DNA from: Dysidea avara
Taxonomy: Eukaryota > Porifera > Demospongiae > Dictyoceratida > Dysideidae
Direction of reading: 5' to 3'
DNA length: 64,000 bases
NCBI RefSeq assembly: GCF_963678975.1
Contig: NC_089274.1
Span: 2,716,001 to 2,780,000 of the forward strand
The notes below the pieces were generated by a model. The model was given only the letters and a program-made list of their open reading frames with translations, was not told the DNA's origin and searched no databases. Of the stretch, positions 35,164 through 47,495 are shown piece by piece (position 1 is the stretch's first letter; each line of letters starts with the position of its first letter). The position numbers were made by a program, and so were the translations under genes.

Positions 35164-37190
35164 ATACGAATTAGTAGGGGATTTGTAACTCGAAGCTGTC
35201 CCCAGGGGGGAGGGGGGAATTTGTCATCTAGCATTTGCAAATCCTCACCAATCCCCACCTCTGCCTGACCTGGGGTAGGTGGGGCTTGACATTGATAATT
35301 ATGCACCTGTTCTGCCCAATATGCATATTTTATCCCATACGCGTACGGGATATCCCATCCATGTATGGGCTAACTTTATGTCCCTTACGCGTATGGGCAT
35401 CCCATATGAGTTACCCTACGCAAGTATTCCGGTAGCTATAGTTAGCTGCCTCCATGCAATCCTTCGGTTTATATTAATTTTGGGGCTGGGGGAAGTGCCC
35501 AGGCAAGAGCCTGACCAATATTTTACTGCCAGTAACAGTAAGTTAGTCATGAAAATTTACCATTACCAAGCTATTTTTATAGTTTTGCCTGACCAATAAT
35601 TTGATGCTTCCCCCAGCCCTGCTAATTTATGTTTTGCCTATGTAAACGAGTGGCCATGGGTATCGGTATAGTTAATGATATAGGAGGGATTTTTATAAAC
35701 GAGAGTTCCTGTTGACTCCTGCGTGTTGCAGGCGGATGTAAACTTTGTACAGGCTTAGCCTTTTGTATATTTGGGTATATAAAAAACAGCACATGAAGCT
35801 GTGTCCACATTTGCAAATCCCACTTCTGCCAGACCAGGGGTAGGCCAGTGGGGAATAAAATTGATAGGTGCCTATAGTAGACAGAAATGTTGCTGTCATG
35901 CACATAAGGCCACTCCATCTTTCTGGTCCTTTGAAATTTAGTTTTAGATGTGGGTGGGGATAATTCAGCAACTAAGCAACAATGAAGTGACTGCTTAGTT
36001 AGAGTGACTGACTGATTATATCGATCCGTAGTCTATATAGTATGCACATTTCTTGTAGCAGGTTTTCACTGTTGTATGACACCTATACAGATCAACGTTG
36101 AAACCGGGTCACTACTGCTGACCCAGATAGCAATCCGGGTCAGACCCGGATGTGACCCGGATTGACCCGGATTAATTAAAGCCGAGACGTGTTTTGGCTA
36201 GTCTCGAGCGAGCGAACGAGTCTACATTTTGAGCGTTCGATTCATGTTGAGTAAATATTGTAACTTCAGCCTAGCTGTAGGTTGAAGACCAAAAAAAAAA
36301 AAAAAAAAAGGGTCTTCACCTACTGACAATAGCTACCCCTCACCATAGATACCCTCAGTTTCGTGCTACATACTACACTTACTAACAAATGGGCGTGGCT
36401 GAACGTATGTTGGTAATGCGATAAGTGGGCGTGGCTCACAAAAGAGCTACGCGATAGTGTTTATAAGTTTCCACATCGTCAAACGAACAATTTCGTTTCT
36501 CACGTGATCCAATCCGGATCAGACCCGGATAAATTGTAAACCGGGTCAGACCTGGATGACCCGGAGAAAATGTGACCCGGATGACTCGACCCGGTTTCAA
36601 CGCTGATACAGATAGACTTAGCATACTTGTTGCAGCCCAATGTTTATTTCTGAATCTGAATTTTTCTAAAAGCTGCATGATGCTGGCATTTTTTCCATAC
36701 ATTTCACATCCTTCAAAAAAGCATGCGGGTAGTGACATAATTACCGACTGGAGTGGCCTAAAGGAAGGGGGTGTGTATATGTACGTTACATAATTATATA
36801 GGTACAATGCACTCACACTCAGATTAACATAGTTGAGAGAATGGCATTGTGCAGTGCTCATGCAATTGCAGCTATAGCCGTCTAGATTATTGATATTCTA
36901 CTGTACAGTGACTAAACATTAGTATTAGTCTACCTTTTAAGGATATATGTATATGTGACAGCAGACCGTCCCATACGCATAGGGGAATCCCATACAAATT
37001 TATGTATATGGGATGTCCCATACGTGTACGGGACAAAATACGCGTATTGGGCAGAACACACCTATCAATGTCACGCCCCACCTACCCCAGGTCAGGCAGC
37101 AGGTGGGGATTTGTAGGGGATTCGTCACCCAAACTTATCCCCACATTTGCAACACGAATAGCCATACTTGGCCATATTATTAGTGATTCT
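35164..37190. mobile_element. Inverted-arm element of about 2 kb with TACGCGTA words
   Basis: The left arm (35164-35420) and right arm (36960-37190) are inverses. They include GGGGATTTGTAACTCGAAG-type and CCACCTACCCCAGGTC-type words and clusters of short palindromes (CCCATACGCGTACGGG, CCCTTACGCGTATGGG). The interior was invaded by the hAT-like element 36093-36605. No frame. Confidence 0.6.
36093..36605. mobile_element. hAT-like element, CAGCGTTGAAACCGGGTC ends, copy 1
   Basis: Perfect 8 bp duplication ATACAGAT (36085-36092, 36606-36613). Ends AACGTTGAAACCGGGTC and GACCCGGTTTCAACGCTG. Many GACCCGGAT words lie near both ends, GGGCGTGGCT words inside, and a 19 bp A-run at 36291. The second copy at 58783-59495 is in the other orientation. 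Confidence 0.85.
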
Positions 37191-37762
37191 CAGGATAAGG
37201 CCCCTATTTGGTGATTATTAGTTTCTCATCCACCACCCACATCCTTCTTTGGCTACTGTATGGTAAGCCATTATTTACTCTGTGCATGCTCAAGAACACT
37301 TGATACCAAACCGTCATAATTTGCATTGAAACGCGATGACGTTTTTTAATCAACACTAAAGTGCACCAGGAGTACTGTTGTTTCCTTGGCAAATTACTGC
37401 AGTGGATTCTATTTTCGACTGTTTTTCAAGTCAACTGAAATCCTGCTAGCTATGATGAAGTCGATAGAGCATGATTGCAACTAAAAATTAATGTTAGTTT
37501 GTGGGAGGAAAGGAAGACAATTTGGACAAGGTCTGTACATCAGTGTATTAATAATATAATGGCCTAATGGTAATACCCTCCCGCCCACATAATAATATTA
37601 AAAAGACTGGATGAGAAACTAATAAGCACCAAATAGGGGCCTAAATAATACAAATTAGTAGGGGATTTGTAACTCGAAGTTGTCCTGAATTTGTCATCTA
37701 GTATTTGCAAATCCCCACCTCTGCCCGACCTGGGGTAGGTGGGACGTGACATTGATAGGTGC
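37058..37762. mobile_element. TIR element, CACCTATCAATGTCACG ends
   Basis: Inverted arms at 37058-37225 and 37608-37762 include CCCACCTACCCCAGGTC, CCCCTATTTGGTG and TTAGTTTCTCATCC. The left arm is shared with the right arm of 35164-37190, so the two elements overlap or derive from each other. Confidence 0.65.
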
Positions 37763-37769
37763 ATAATCA

Positions 37770-39487
37770 ATCGTCTAATATTTTTCACAGAATACGAAGT
37801 TTTACCCTGAAGAATTATACAATAAAGTCTGCTTTTTTAACCCCAGTGTCAAACAAGCTGATTCAAAAACCTTGTTATTCCTTGCAATTCCTTGGCAAAT
37901 ACAAAATGCATGCATTTTGCAAAAGAACACAAAAGTACAGGCATTAGCACCCATACTCTCTGCAGCACATCAACAACAAAGCCTCCTCACAGGTCCCTAG
38001 TGGGACAGCATTTAATAAAATAAATAAGAAAGCCCTTGAATTGCCCTGTACAATGCCACCCGTATTGTTGTAATGTTGCCACAGTGACATCTATTCATTG
38101 TTGGTTAAGGCATAATGTGGACTCCATATAACAGTCTATTGGAGAAATTGATTACATGGGTGGACAAACCCTAAAAGTACAACCTGTTATCCTTAACCAC
38201 GTTGGTGACAGTTTTATGCGTTGAAGCAAGAATTCACCCGTACTGACTTTTTAACTGGTAATTTTACACAGTGATGCACCGATAGTGGTACCAGTATTGG
38301 CCCTATTTTGGTAGTACATGTGCTGGATTTGTATCGGTAAGTTATAAATGTCTGATACCAACCGATACTTTAAATGACATCATTTAATGATGGTGGCATA
38401 CAGAGTGCATCGAGCAAGAGCTGATATAAGCCATGAATTCTTGAAAGAAGCCAGCCACTAGCATTATTAGTATAGTGGAAAAGGCAGTTATCCAATGCCC
38501 TTATATACCTGTTGCATTCAGCTAACCACCCCAGTTTCTTTTACTGTGGAAGTGACAAGCATAAAGTGTCTAACTATACTGTTTCTTTTACGGGCTTCCT
38601 CTGCCAACACTTTTCCCACTGCTGTCAGTTTACAACATTGATCCATGCAATGTGATGCAAAGTATACTTATTGTGTAACTCCACCTGCCTTACTACAGCG
38701 AATGTTGTAAATGGTTGTCCCCTGTCTCTGCTTAAAGTCAAGCACAGATTAGTACACTTACCATCACAGTAAGGTGCTGCATATTCTAACTACAAAATTC
38801 ATTGAAATATTTGCTATTTTTTAGTGTAATTATGCAGACCTACAAAACTTTTGAGCTAGCTGGACTTTGTACATCGTATACAATCAGCCCTTTCTAGAAA
38901 CAATCCAAAAGAAACAATCCAAAGTAGAGTACTTTCAACTGCTGCAGAGGTTTAAAAGTACAGTAGCTATTACGCTACTACGAGACAATTGAAATTACAG
39001 TACTTTACAGCATGTTTGTCAGGAAGATGTTGAATGATGCTGCCTGTATATAATAGATTTCATCTTCTGAAAGAATTTTCTTAGCTCAATCATGCAAAGA
39101 GTAGGTGGACTCAGCCAACCATACTTATTATAATAACTGTATTTTACTGATGTAGCTAAATTTTGTTTTTGTAACCACACCATGCCCACACAGGTCTTTT
39201 ATGTTGTGGTCTTGTTTGGTCACATGCATCCAAAAATTTATCTGACATTTAATTTTTTTTTACACATACATTCAGCATCATTAAGTTATCAATGATGGCA
39301 TCATTTATCAATGATGGTTTCATCTCTTATATGTGCTGTGGGAGTGTGGGGAACAAATTATTTCCCCCCTTCTATTGACTTTATTGACTATGGGGAATTT
39401 CACTTGAACTAGTTAATCCTCTTTTAAAGGTAAGGTTGTGCTGCAAGGGAGTAAATAGCTAGTTTATTTGAAATATTTATGTCTACC
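37770..39487. other. Intergenic, no gene seen
   Basis: Mostly AT-rich. 38279-38380 looks like one end of a hAT-like element (CAGTGATGCACCGATA followed by GATACC-type repeats); the matching opposite end is not nearby. Confidence 0.4.
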
Positions 39488-40843
39488 CTCCCAATTTGCT
39501 AATCGGTCCACCACTTCTTTACTACTAGCTACAACGTACATGCACATGACTGGGCTAAAATACTTGACAATTGTTTAAGCTCTCACTGTGTTTTCATTAA
39601 TTATGTGAAAGCATTTGATTCTGTTCCCCATGAAAGACTGTTGTTGAAACTGGAATCAATGGATCTTTGTTACAGTGGTTCCGTTCATTCCTCACTACCT
39701 GCAGACAAAGAGTTGTCATCAATGGTCATTATACTGACTGGAGTTATATATCTTTAGGTGTTCCTCAAGGATCTATTTTGGGTCTTCTGTTATTCATTCT
39801 GTATATCAATGACCTTCCCTCTGTAGTGAAATCAAAGATTAAGGTGTTCACTGATGATATCATACTGTACAGAAAGGTAGCAACACATAAGGACTGTGTA
39901 TTGTAACAGTTACAGGAAGGTTTAAACTGTGTATCTGATTTGTGTAGACTCTGGCAAATGAGCTTGAACCCACAAAAGTGTGAACTTTTGTGCATCTCTT
40001 ATAAGCAATCACCCCCTAAATACATGCAAGATCCGTTAAATTGGTGCAGTTCTGTTAAATATTTGGGAATTCATATTTCTTCAAATTTATCTTGGTCTCT
40101 ATAATGTTGCTTCTAATGCAACACGAATTTTGAACTTTCTTTACTGTCATTTGTTCAGCTGCTCAATGGAATGTAAACATAAAGCTTATCGTGCACTGGT
40201 ACAACCTATATTGGAGAATTCCTGTCAAGTATGCACCCAAGAAAGTATTAAGCAATTAGAATCTGTTCAACTTTATGGTGCTAGATGGGTTTGTAGTGCT
40301 CGATTTAATTGTTCTACCTCTCATTGGACACCATCCTCATCTTATAATGTTACTCTGAGTTACATTGGCCTTCCCTCATATTTCGTCGCAAATGTTTTTA
40401 CTGTCCTATCTGCATATGTCGCTCTATGACAGTTTTGACCACCATCATTGCTTAGATTTTGAAAAATATTTTACTCTGATTTCTGTCCCTATCAGATCGC
40501 ATTCGCTTACTATCTGTTGTAAGCATGAAGGCATTGCTTAATTATATAGATATTCTCTTTTTGTAAATACTTTAAATTTAGAATTGTATATAGCTTATTC
40601 TGTAGTTTCTTAATTTGTCTAACAGTAATGTATTTAAGTCTCAGCTGTACTAGTACTTGTGTAATTAATCTTTGTGTAACTATTTAGTTTTGATTTTGTA
40701 GCCTTTTGTACTAAACTATGTTTCGTGACAGTGTATGTACTTCTATAGACCTAGCTGTAGCCTTTTGTATTCACCTTGTCATTGTTGTGACTAAATTATA
40801 AACTAATAACTGGCAATAATAGTATTATTATTATTATTATTTA
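39488..40843 (+). pseudogene. LINE (CR1/L2/Jockey-like) reverse transcriptase, decayed
   Basis: Segments in shifting frames read FANRSTTSLLLA, DWAKILDN, YVKAFDSVPHERLLLKLES, LLQWFRSFLTTCRQRVVING, LGVPQGSILGLLLFILYIND, KIKVFTDDIILYRK, LWQMSLNPQKCELLC and VKYLGIHIS. These are RT motifs in the right order. The catalytic FADD box is FTDD. There are at least three frameshifts and several stops (TAA at 39904). The 3' tail is (ATT)n at 40818-40843, typical of this LINE group. The element is 5'-truncated. Confidence 0.85.
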
Positions 40844-41166
40844 CAGGAAATAATATTACCCTAGCTCTTTTCCAAAAAGAAATTACTGAACATATGTATC
40901 TATATACCAGCTGTAAGAGACTTACTTAGTTCCCCTGCTTCTCTGCAGCTGAGCCTCTACTCTGTGGCAAATACTAGCTTGCATGCAGTATAGGTAGACA
41001 CTTAATATGACATTATGCTTGTCACTTTTTCGTATAGAGACTAGAGTGGTTAGCTGAATGCACTGAACAGGTAAGGGCAAAGATAATATAGACAGGGGGA
41101 TTGATTACTTCAGATGAAATATCTGGACCCCCCTTTGAATGCGTGCAAATGGTGTTAATAATTAAA
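40844..41166. other. Left flank of unit L, no gene seen
   Basis: AT-rich sequence between the LINE tail and the Helitron-like unit; the last base, A at 41166, is the 5' flank of unit L. Confidence 0.4.
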
Positions 41167-41494
41167 TCTAATCCAAAACAGCCAAGCTGTAAAAAAAGTG
41201 TGCGGCCCTCAGAAAGGCTATGGTGAAAAAAGATGTGAAATCCAAGGTGGCGGCCAAGAAATGGCTGTGATGGTAGGTTAATGGTAAAAATTTTAATAAC
41301 AACAATTCAGGTGAATTTGGTGCCGCTTGGTCTTGGCACAAAATTCACCTGAGTTGTCGTTATTAAAATTTTTACCATTAACCTACCATCACAGCCATTT
41401 CTTGGCCGCCACCTTGGATTTCACATCTTTTTTCACCATAGCCTTTCTGAGGGCCGCACACTTTTTTTACAGCTTGGCTGTTTTGGATTAGATT
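41167..41494. repeat. Fold-back 5' region of unit L
   Basis: The 5' end is repeated inverted 0.3 kb inside. Arms contain AATCCAAAACAGCCAAGCTG, AAAAAAAGTGTGCGGCCCTC and ACCTACCATCACAGCCATTT. The first 45 bases resemble those of units A and B. Confidence 0.85.
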
Positions 41495-41635
41495 TCATTT
41501 CTTTTTGCATTTGTATACCCCAAAGCCGGCCTATGGCCAGCTTTGGGACTTTTTTAACCTAAGAAAAGATGAAGTAGATGTACTTTAAATATTTTATCAG
41601 TAAATGTACAAATTATATATACTGTATAATACATA

Positions 41636-41874
41636 TGTGACCGGATTTGCGAAAAGGGGTCTTCAACACACATCCAATTTGCCAACTTTGACAATTGATA
41701 ACTTCAGATTGGAAAGAGCTATTGCCTTGAAGTTTGGACAGTGGTGAGCACCACTATAGCTGAATAAGTGGTGACATTTTCAGGTTAATATGTTACTTGA
41801 ACACTGAGGTATGGTCTCCAACGTTTACGGAATTGGATGTGTGTGGAAGACCCCTTTTCGCAAATCCGGTCACA
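41636..41874. mobile_element. TGTGACC-type TIR element with TA duplication, copy 2
   Basis: Ends TGTGACCGGATTTGCGAAAA and its inverse, flanked by TA. Subterminal GGGGTCTTC and ACACACATCCAATT are also inverted. The same element sits at the matching place in unit R. Confidence 0.85.
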
Positions 41875-41894
41875 TAATATTATATTGATTACAG

Positions 41895-44800
41895 AAATCT
41901 CCATGGTAGTTTCTTTGTAACTGAACACTCTACAAGGTGACTTCTTCTAATTGCTCTCTCTACAGGGTGAATTGTTTGTAGCTGAACGATCTACAAGGTA
42001 ACTTCTTCTAGCTGATCTCTCTACAGGGTGATGTGTTTGTAGCTGAATTCTGTATAGGTGATTTGTTTGCAGCTGAGCTCTTTACAGAATGGTTTCTTTG
42101 TAGCTGAACTCTCTAAAAGGTAACTTCTTCTAACTGATCTTTCTACAGGGCAATTTGTTTCTGGCAGAATTTTCTAAATGGTGATTTCTTTGCAGCTCAA
42201 TTCTCTACATGGTGGTTTCTTTGTAGCTGAACTCTCTACAAGGTAATTTCTTCTAGCTGATCTCTCTACAGGGAGATTTGTTTGTAGCTGAACTATCTAC
42301 AAGGTAACTTCTTATAGCTGATCTCTCTACAGGGTGATTTGTTCGTAGTTGAATTCTGTACAGGTGATTTGTTTGCAGCTGAGCTCTTTACAAAATGGTT
42401 TCTTTGTAGCTGAACTTTCTACAAGGTAACTTCTTCTAACTGATCTTTCTACAGGGTGATTTGTTTGTAGCTGATCTATCTACAAGGTAATTTCTTCTAG
42501 CTGATCTCTCTACGGGGTGATTTGTTTGTAGCTGAATTCTGTACAAGTGATTTGTTTGCAGCTGAGCTCTTTACAGAATGGTTTCTTTGTAGCTGAACTC
42601 TCTACAGGGTGATCTGTTTGTAGCTGAAATCCCTACAAGGTAACTTCTTTTAGCTGATCTTTCTACAGGGCAATTTGTTTGTAGCTGAGTTCTCTACAGG
42701 GTGTTTGTTTGCAGCTGAATTCTCTACATGGTGGTTTCTTTATAGCTGAACTCTCTACAAGGTGACTTCTTCTAGCTGATCTCTCTACAGGGTGATTTGT
42801 TTGTAGCTGAACTCTCTACAGGTGATTTGTTTGTAGCTGAACTCTCTACAAGGCGATACTTCTAGGTGATCTCTCTACAGGATTCCTTGTTTCTAACTGA
42901 ACTCTCAACAGGGTGATCTGTTCATAGCTGAACTTTCTACTGGGTGATTTGTTTGCAGCTGAACTCTCTAAATGGTGGTTTCTTTGTAGCTGAACTCTCT
43001 ACAACGTGACTTCTTCTAGCTGAACTCTCTACAAGGTGACTTGTTTCTAGCTGATCTCTCTACAGGGTGACTTGTTTCTAGCTGAACTCTCTACAGGTGA
43101 TTTGTTTGTAGCTGAACTCTCTACATGGTGGTTTCGTTGTAGCTGAACTCTCTACAAGGTAACTTCTTCTAGCTGATCTTTTTACACTGCATATTTGTTT
43201 GTAGCTGAGTTCTCTACAGGGTGATTTGTTTGCAGCTGAACTCTCTACATGGGAGTTTCATTGTAGCTGAACTCTCTACAATGTGACTTCTTCTAGCTGA
43301 ACTCTCTACAGGGTGACTTGTTTATAGCTGAACTCTCTATAGGTGATTTGTTTGCAGCTGAACTCTCTACATGGTGGTTTCTTTGTAGCTGAACTCTCTA
43401 CAAGGTAACTTCTTCTAGCCGATCTTTCTACAAGGTGATTGAGTTTTTTGCAGCTGAACTCTTTACATGGTGGTTGCTTTGTAGCTGAACTCTCTAAAAG
43501 GTGACTTCTTCTAGCTGAACTCTCTACAGGATGATTTGTTTGCAGCTGAACTCTCTACGTGGTAGTTTCTTTGTAGCTGAACTCTCTACAATGTGACTTC
43601 TTCTAGCTGAACTCTCTACAGGGTGACTTGTTTTTAGCTGATCTCTCTACAGGGTGACTTGTTTCTAGCTGAACTCTCTACAGGTGATTTGTTTGCAGCT
43701 GAACTCTCTACATGGTGGTTTCTTTGTAGCTGAACTCTCTACAAGGTAACTTCTTCTATCTGATCTTTCTACAGGGTGATTTGTTTGTAGCTGAATTCTC
43801 TACAGGGTGATTTATTTGCAGCTTAACTCTCTACAAGGTGACTTCTTCTAGCTGAACTCTCAACAGAGTGATTGATTTTTTTTGCAGCTGAACTCTCTAC
43901 ATGGTGGTTTCTTTGTAACTGAACTCTCTACAGGGTGATTTGTTTGTAGCTGAACTCTCTACAGGGTGATTTGTTTATCATTAATTTTATTTCAGTTGTT
44001 CCTTATGTGGGGCAGGATATTGTTGTTTTGATTTGAGGTGGGCCGATGGTTTGTAATGCGACTTTAAATAGGTTTTTTAGTTTACATTACTTGTTTCCTT
44101 TTGTTTTGTCCTTCTTGGCGTTAGTTCATTTGCATTTTTTGCATAAATTGGGGTCGAATAATCCTATGGATTTGCCTTCTGATGTAGAGAAAATACCGTT
44201 TCATCGTTATTATACGGTAAAGGATTTATCGGGAAATATGTTATTTTTTGTTTTGTTTGTTTTTATTGTTTATTTTTTTCCGGATTATTTGGGTGATGCC
44301 GAGAATTTTAAGGAGGCCGACATTTTAGTTACTCCTATTCATATTAAACCGGAATGGTATTTTTTATTTATGTATGCCATTTTGCGATCTATTCCGAAAC
44401 TCTCTACAGGGTGATCTGTTCATAGCTGAACTCCCTATAAGGTAACTTCTTCTAGCTAATCTTTCTACAGGGCGATTTGTTTGTAGCTGAGTTCTCTACA
44501 GGGTGATTTGTTTGCAGCTGAACTCTACATGGTAGTTTCTTTGTAGCTCTACAATGTGACTTCTTCTAGCTGAACTCTCTACAAGGTGACTTGTTTCTAG
44601 CTGATCTCTCTACAGGGTGACTTGTTTCTAGCTGAACATTCTACAGGTGATTTGTTTGCAGCTGAACTCTCTACATGGTTTATTTCTTTGTAACTGAACT
44701 CCCTGCAAGGTGACTTCTTCTAGCTGATCTCTCTACAGGGAGATTTGTTTGTAGCTTAACTCTCTACAGGTGATTTGTTTGCAGCTGAACTCTCTACATG

Positions 44801-45943
44801 ATGGTTTCTTTGTAGCTGAACTCTCTACAAGGTAATTTCTTCTAGCTGATCTCTCTACAGGCCGATTTGTTTGTAGCTGAACTCTCTACATGATAGTTTC
44901 TTTGTAGCTGAACTCTCTACAAGGTGATTTCTTCTATAGCTGATCTTTCTACAGGTTGATTTGTTTGTACCTGAACTATCTACATGATTGTTTCTTTGTA
45001 GCTGAACTCTCTACAAGGTAACTTCTTCTAGCTGATCTCTCTACAGGACAATTTGTTTGTACCTGAACTCTCACATGATTGCTTCTTTGAAGCTGAACTC
45101 TCTACAAGGTGATTTCTTCTAGCTGATCTTTCTACAGGGTGATTTGTTTGTAGCAGAACTCTCTACAAGGAAACTTCTTCTAGCTGATCTCTCTACAGGG
45201 AGATTTGTTTGTAGCTGAACTCTCTATACATGATTTGTTTGCGGCTGAATTCTCTACATGATGGTTTCTTTGTAGCTGAACTCTCTACAAGGTAACTTCT
45301 TCTAGCTGATCTCTTTACAGGGTGAATTGTTTGTAGCTGAACGATCTACAAGGTATCTTCTTCTAACTGATCTCTCTACAGGGTGATTTGTCTGTAGCTG
45401 AACTCTCTACAAGGAAACCTTTTTAACTGAGCTCTGTACAGGGTGAATTGTTTGTAGCTGAACTATCTACAAGGTAACTTCTTCTAGCTGATCTCTCTAC
45501 AGGATGATTTGTTTGTAGCTGAACTATCTACAAGGTAACTTCTTCTAGCTGATCTCTCTACAGGGTGATTTGTTTGTAGCTGAATTCTGTATAGGTGATT
45601 TGTTTGCAGCTGAGCTCTTTACAGAATGGTTTCTTTGTAGCTGAACTCTCTACAAGGTAACTTCTTCTAGCTGATGTATCTACAGGGTCACTAGTTTGTA
45701 GCTGAATTCTCTACATGGTGGTTTCTTTGTAACTGAACTATCTATAAGGTGACATCTTCTAGCTGATCTTTCAACAGGGTGATTTGTTTGTAACTGAACT
45801 CTCTACAAGAAAACTTCTTCTAACTGATGTCTGAACAGGGTGAATTGTTTGTAGCTGAACTCTCTACAGGGTGATTTGTTTGTAGCTGATCTCTATACAG
45901 GTTACTTATTTCTAACTGATCTCTTGAATTCTGTTCAGGGTGA
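41895..45943. repeat. Minisatellite, 30 bp unit, about 120 copies
   Basis: Alternating variants of one 30 bp unit: TTTGTAGCTGAACTCTCTAC with AAGGTGACTTC, and TTCTAGCTGATCTCTCTACA with GGGTGATTTG. Pairs form a 60-61 bp higher-order unit. The length is a multiple of three, so long frames rich in (A)ELSTG-like words arise without meaning. Interrupted at 43977-44399 by mitochondrial DNA. Confidence 0.95.
43977..44399 (+). pseudogene. cob: Nuclear mitochondrial insert: cytochrome b fragment
   Basis: 141 codons read without a break in genetic code 4, with TGA as Trp in IWGG (44032-44034). Recognisable cytochrome b landmarks are [43 protein letters not shown] and [23 protein letters not shown] as Arg and ATA as Ile exclude the invertebrate code 5. 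Base composition and T-rich third positions differ sharply from the surroundings. The insert replaced about 9 bp of a satellite unit (GTAGCTGAA), with a GAA microhomology at the right junction. The clean frame suggests a recent transfer. It lacks both ends of the gene and is not functional in the nucleus. Confidence 0.95.
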
Positions 45944-45956
45944 CTGCTCTATTAGG

Positions 45957-46792
45957 ATGACTGCTCTATTAGAGTATCTCGATCTCGCACTTGCTACACC
46001 AAGTTGGATTTCGTGTTATAACTCCGTGGCTTTAAGTCTGATTTTTCTACACCATTGAAGAGCCTTTCTAAGATGATAACTCCATCTGTACAGCGATTTT
46101 CAAAGCATTACCCCAAGTGGTTTATCTGGTAGGCTTGGCAAGCATAATAATAATAATAATAATAATAAAAATTAGCTAATCTCGATTGCGTAATTGTTAC
46201 ACACTGTTGATTTTTTCGCTGTATCTTCCTGGTTTTTAGCTCGATTTCTTTCAAACCACAAAAGGTTTGAGGTTCAATAGTTAACCTATTCACCCACCGA
46301 TTTTCAGCTTCTTCCCATACGCGGTTTACCCTGTAGGCGTGACAACATATTGGTGTTATTTTTCGTGCATAATCGCTCATAACTCTTTGCCTGTTTATGG
46401 TATTCCAGCCAAAGTTGGTACAGAGATGCGCCTTTATACCCCCCTTCTGTGTGCCAAATTTCAAGGCAATCGGATAACGCGTTCGCGTTTTATAGCAGTT
46501 TTTGTAAGTGTGCGAAAAGAGGAAGAAAAATAAGAAGAAAAAAAAAAAACGAAGAAACTAAGCCAATTTTTGAAGTCGCATATCTCAGGAATGCCTGAAG
46601 CGATTTCGCTTAAATTTGGAATGTGGAGTACTGAAGTTGGAGGGAATGTACACAGCAAAATTTGTCTTGTTTCATCAAGGCAGCACAGAGCTACGGAGGT
46701 GCGAAAATTGCGTTTTCTTTCTTCCTGTCAATATACTCACGGGGTTGCGCGCCGGCTTCTTGGGCCGCACGACACACTACCGTGTGTCTTGA
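45957..46792 (+). repeat. Conserved 3' region of unit L
   Basis: From the CTCTATTAGAG motif (45957-45986) to the terminal hairpin. It matches 49510-50350 inverted at high identity. It has an (AAT)n run at 46146, an A-rich tract near 46535, and two similar sub-blocks (CGATTTCGCTTAAATTTGGA and the inverse of CCTTGAAATTTGGCACAC). Open frames of about 60-160 codons occur on both strands, but none is convincing. Confidence 0.75.
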
Positions 46793-46793
46793 T

Positions 46794-47495
46794 TTGTAGG
46801 GGGGATATAATATTTCAGAGGGGTCCATATATCAAACATTTTTGTTCTGGGGGGTCCAAATATTTCGATATGTTTGGACCGGGGGGAACCAAAATAGGGG
46901 GAGGATCCAAATTTTTCATGACAGTCCCACAAGAGTTCATGAAAATCCAAACGTTGCTCTTGACATTACAAGAACAAGTGAACAATGCTTACACTTGTAC
47001 AGTAGCTAGCTACCACTTGAATGCAATGTCACTATGCGCAAGTGCAAGCGATTAAAAGACTTGCTAATTCAGGGATGTGACAGCTGTTTCTATTGTGAGT
47101 CGTCATCCCTTTATGCGCAATGCGAGGGATAAAGACTCGTGATCAAAATGACTGCCATGCCCCTTAATTGGTGAGTTGTTTTATCACTCGCACTCGTGTA
47201 TAGCGATGTTGCATTTGAGCAGTACAGTATGTGGTAGCTAACAAAAGTTCAGGTGAACCCAAAGTTTTTTTTCTGTCAATTTTGCCATAGTGGGTTTTTA
47301 TGCCAAACTTTTTGTTTTTGCTATACACGTAGTGCCACTGTAGATTTGACCTATGATGACCTTTGCAGCCATTTTTGTATTTAAAATTTGATGTTTTTGT
47401 CTTTATCTCCCTGAGACATTATTTTACATATTAAAACGTGGTTCCAAATTTAAGATGTCAACCTAAGAAACAGTTTGGTTTTATACAATATCTCG
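46794..47495. other. Spacer between units L and R, part 1
   Basis: G-rich short tracts at 46800-46915 (GGGGGGATATAATATTTCAG, then GGGGTCC words), which may be the end of another element. No gene. Confidence 0.4.

Larger units (their letters stand above)
41167..46792 (+). mobile_element. Helitron-like unit L (5.6 kb) with minisatellite
   Basis: Starts TCTAATCCAAAACAGCC at 41167 and ends with the hairpin GACACAC-TACC-GTGTGTC plus TTGA at 46792, between A (41166) and T (46793). Order: fold-back 5' region (41167-41494), TA element (41636-41874), 30 bp minisatellite (41895-45943) with a mitochondrial insert, CTCTAATAGAG motif, 0.8 kb 3' region, terminal hairpin. Unit R has the same order inverted. 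A minisatellite followed by a conserved 3' block and a terminal hairpin recalls Helentron-associated (HINE/DINE-1) elements. No replication protein is encoded. Confidence 0.7.

Noticed and set aside
35905-36760. Third TAAGGCCACTCC element
   Set aside because: Only about 12 terminal bases match and the adjoining sequence is unlike the other two copies.
44046-44414. Functional nuclear cytochrome b gene
   Set aside because: Only a middle part of the gene is present, with a TGA Trp codon and satellite DNA at both ends.
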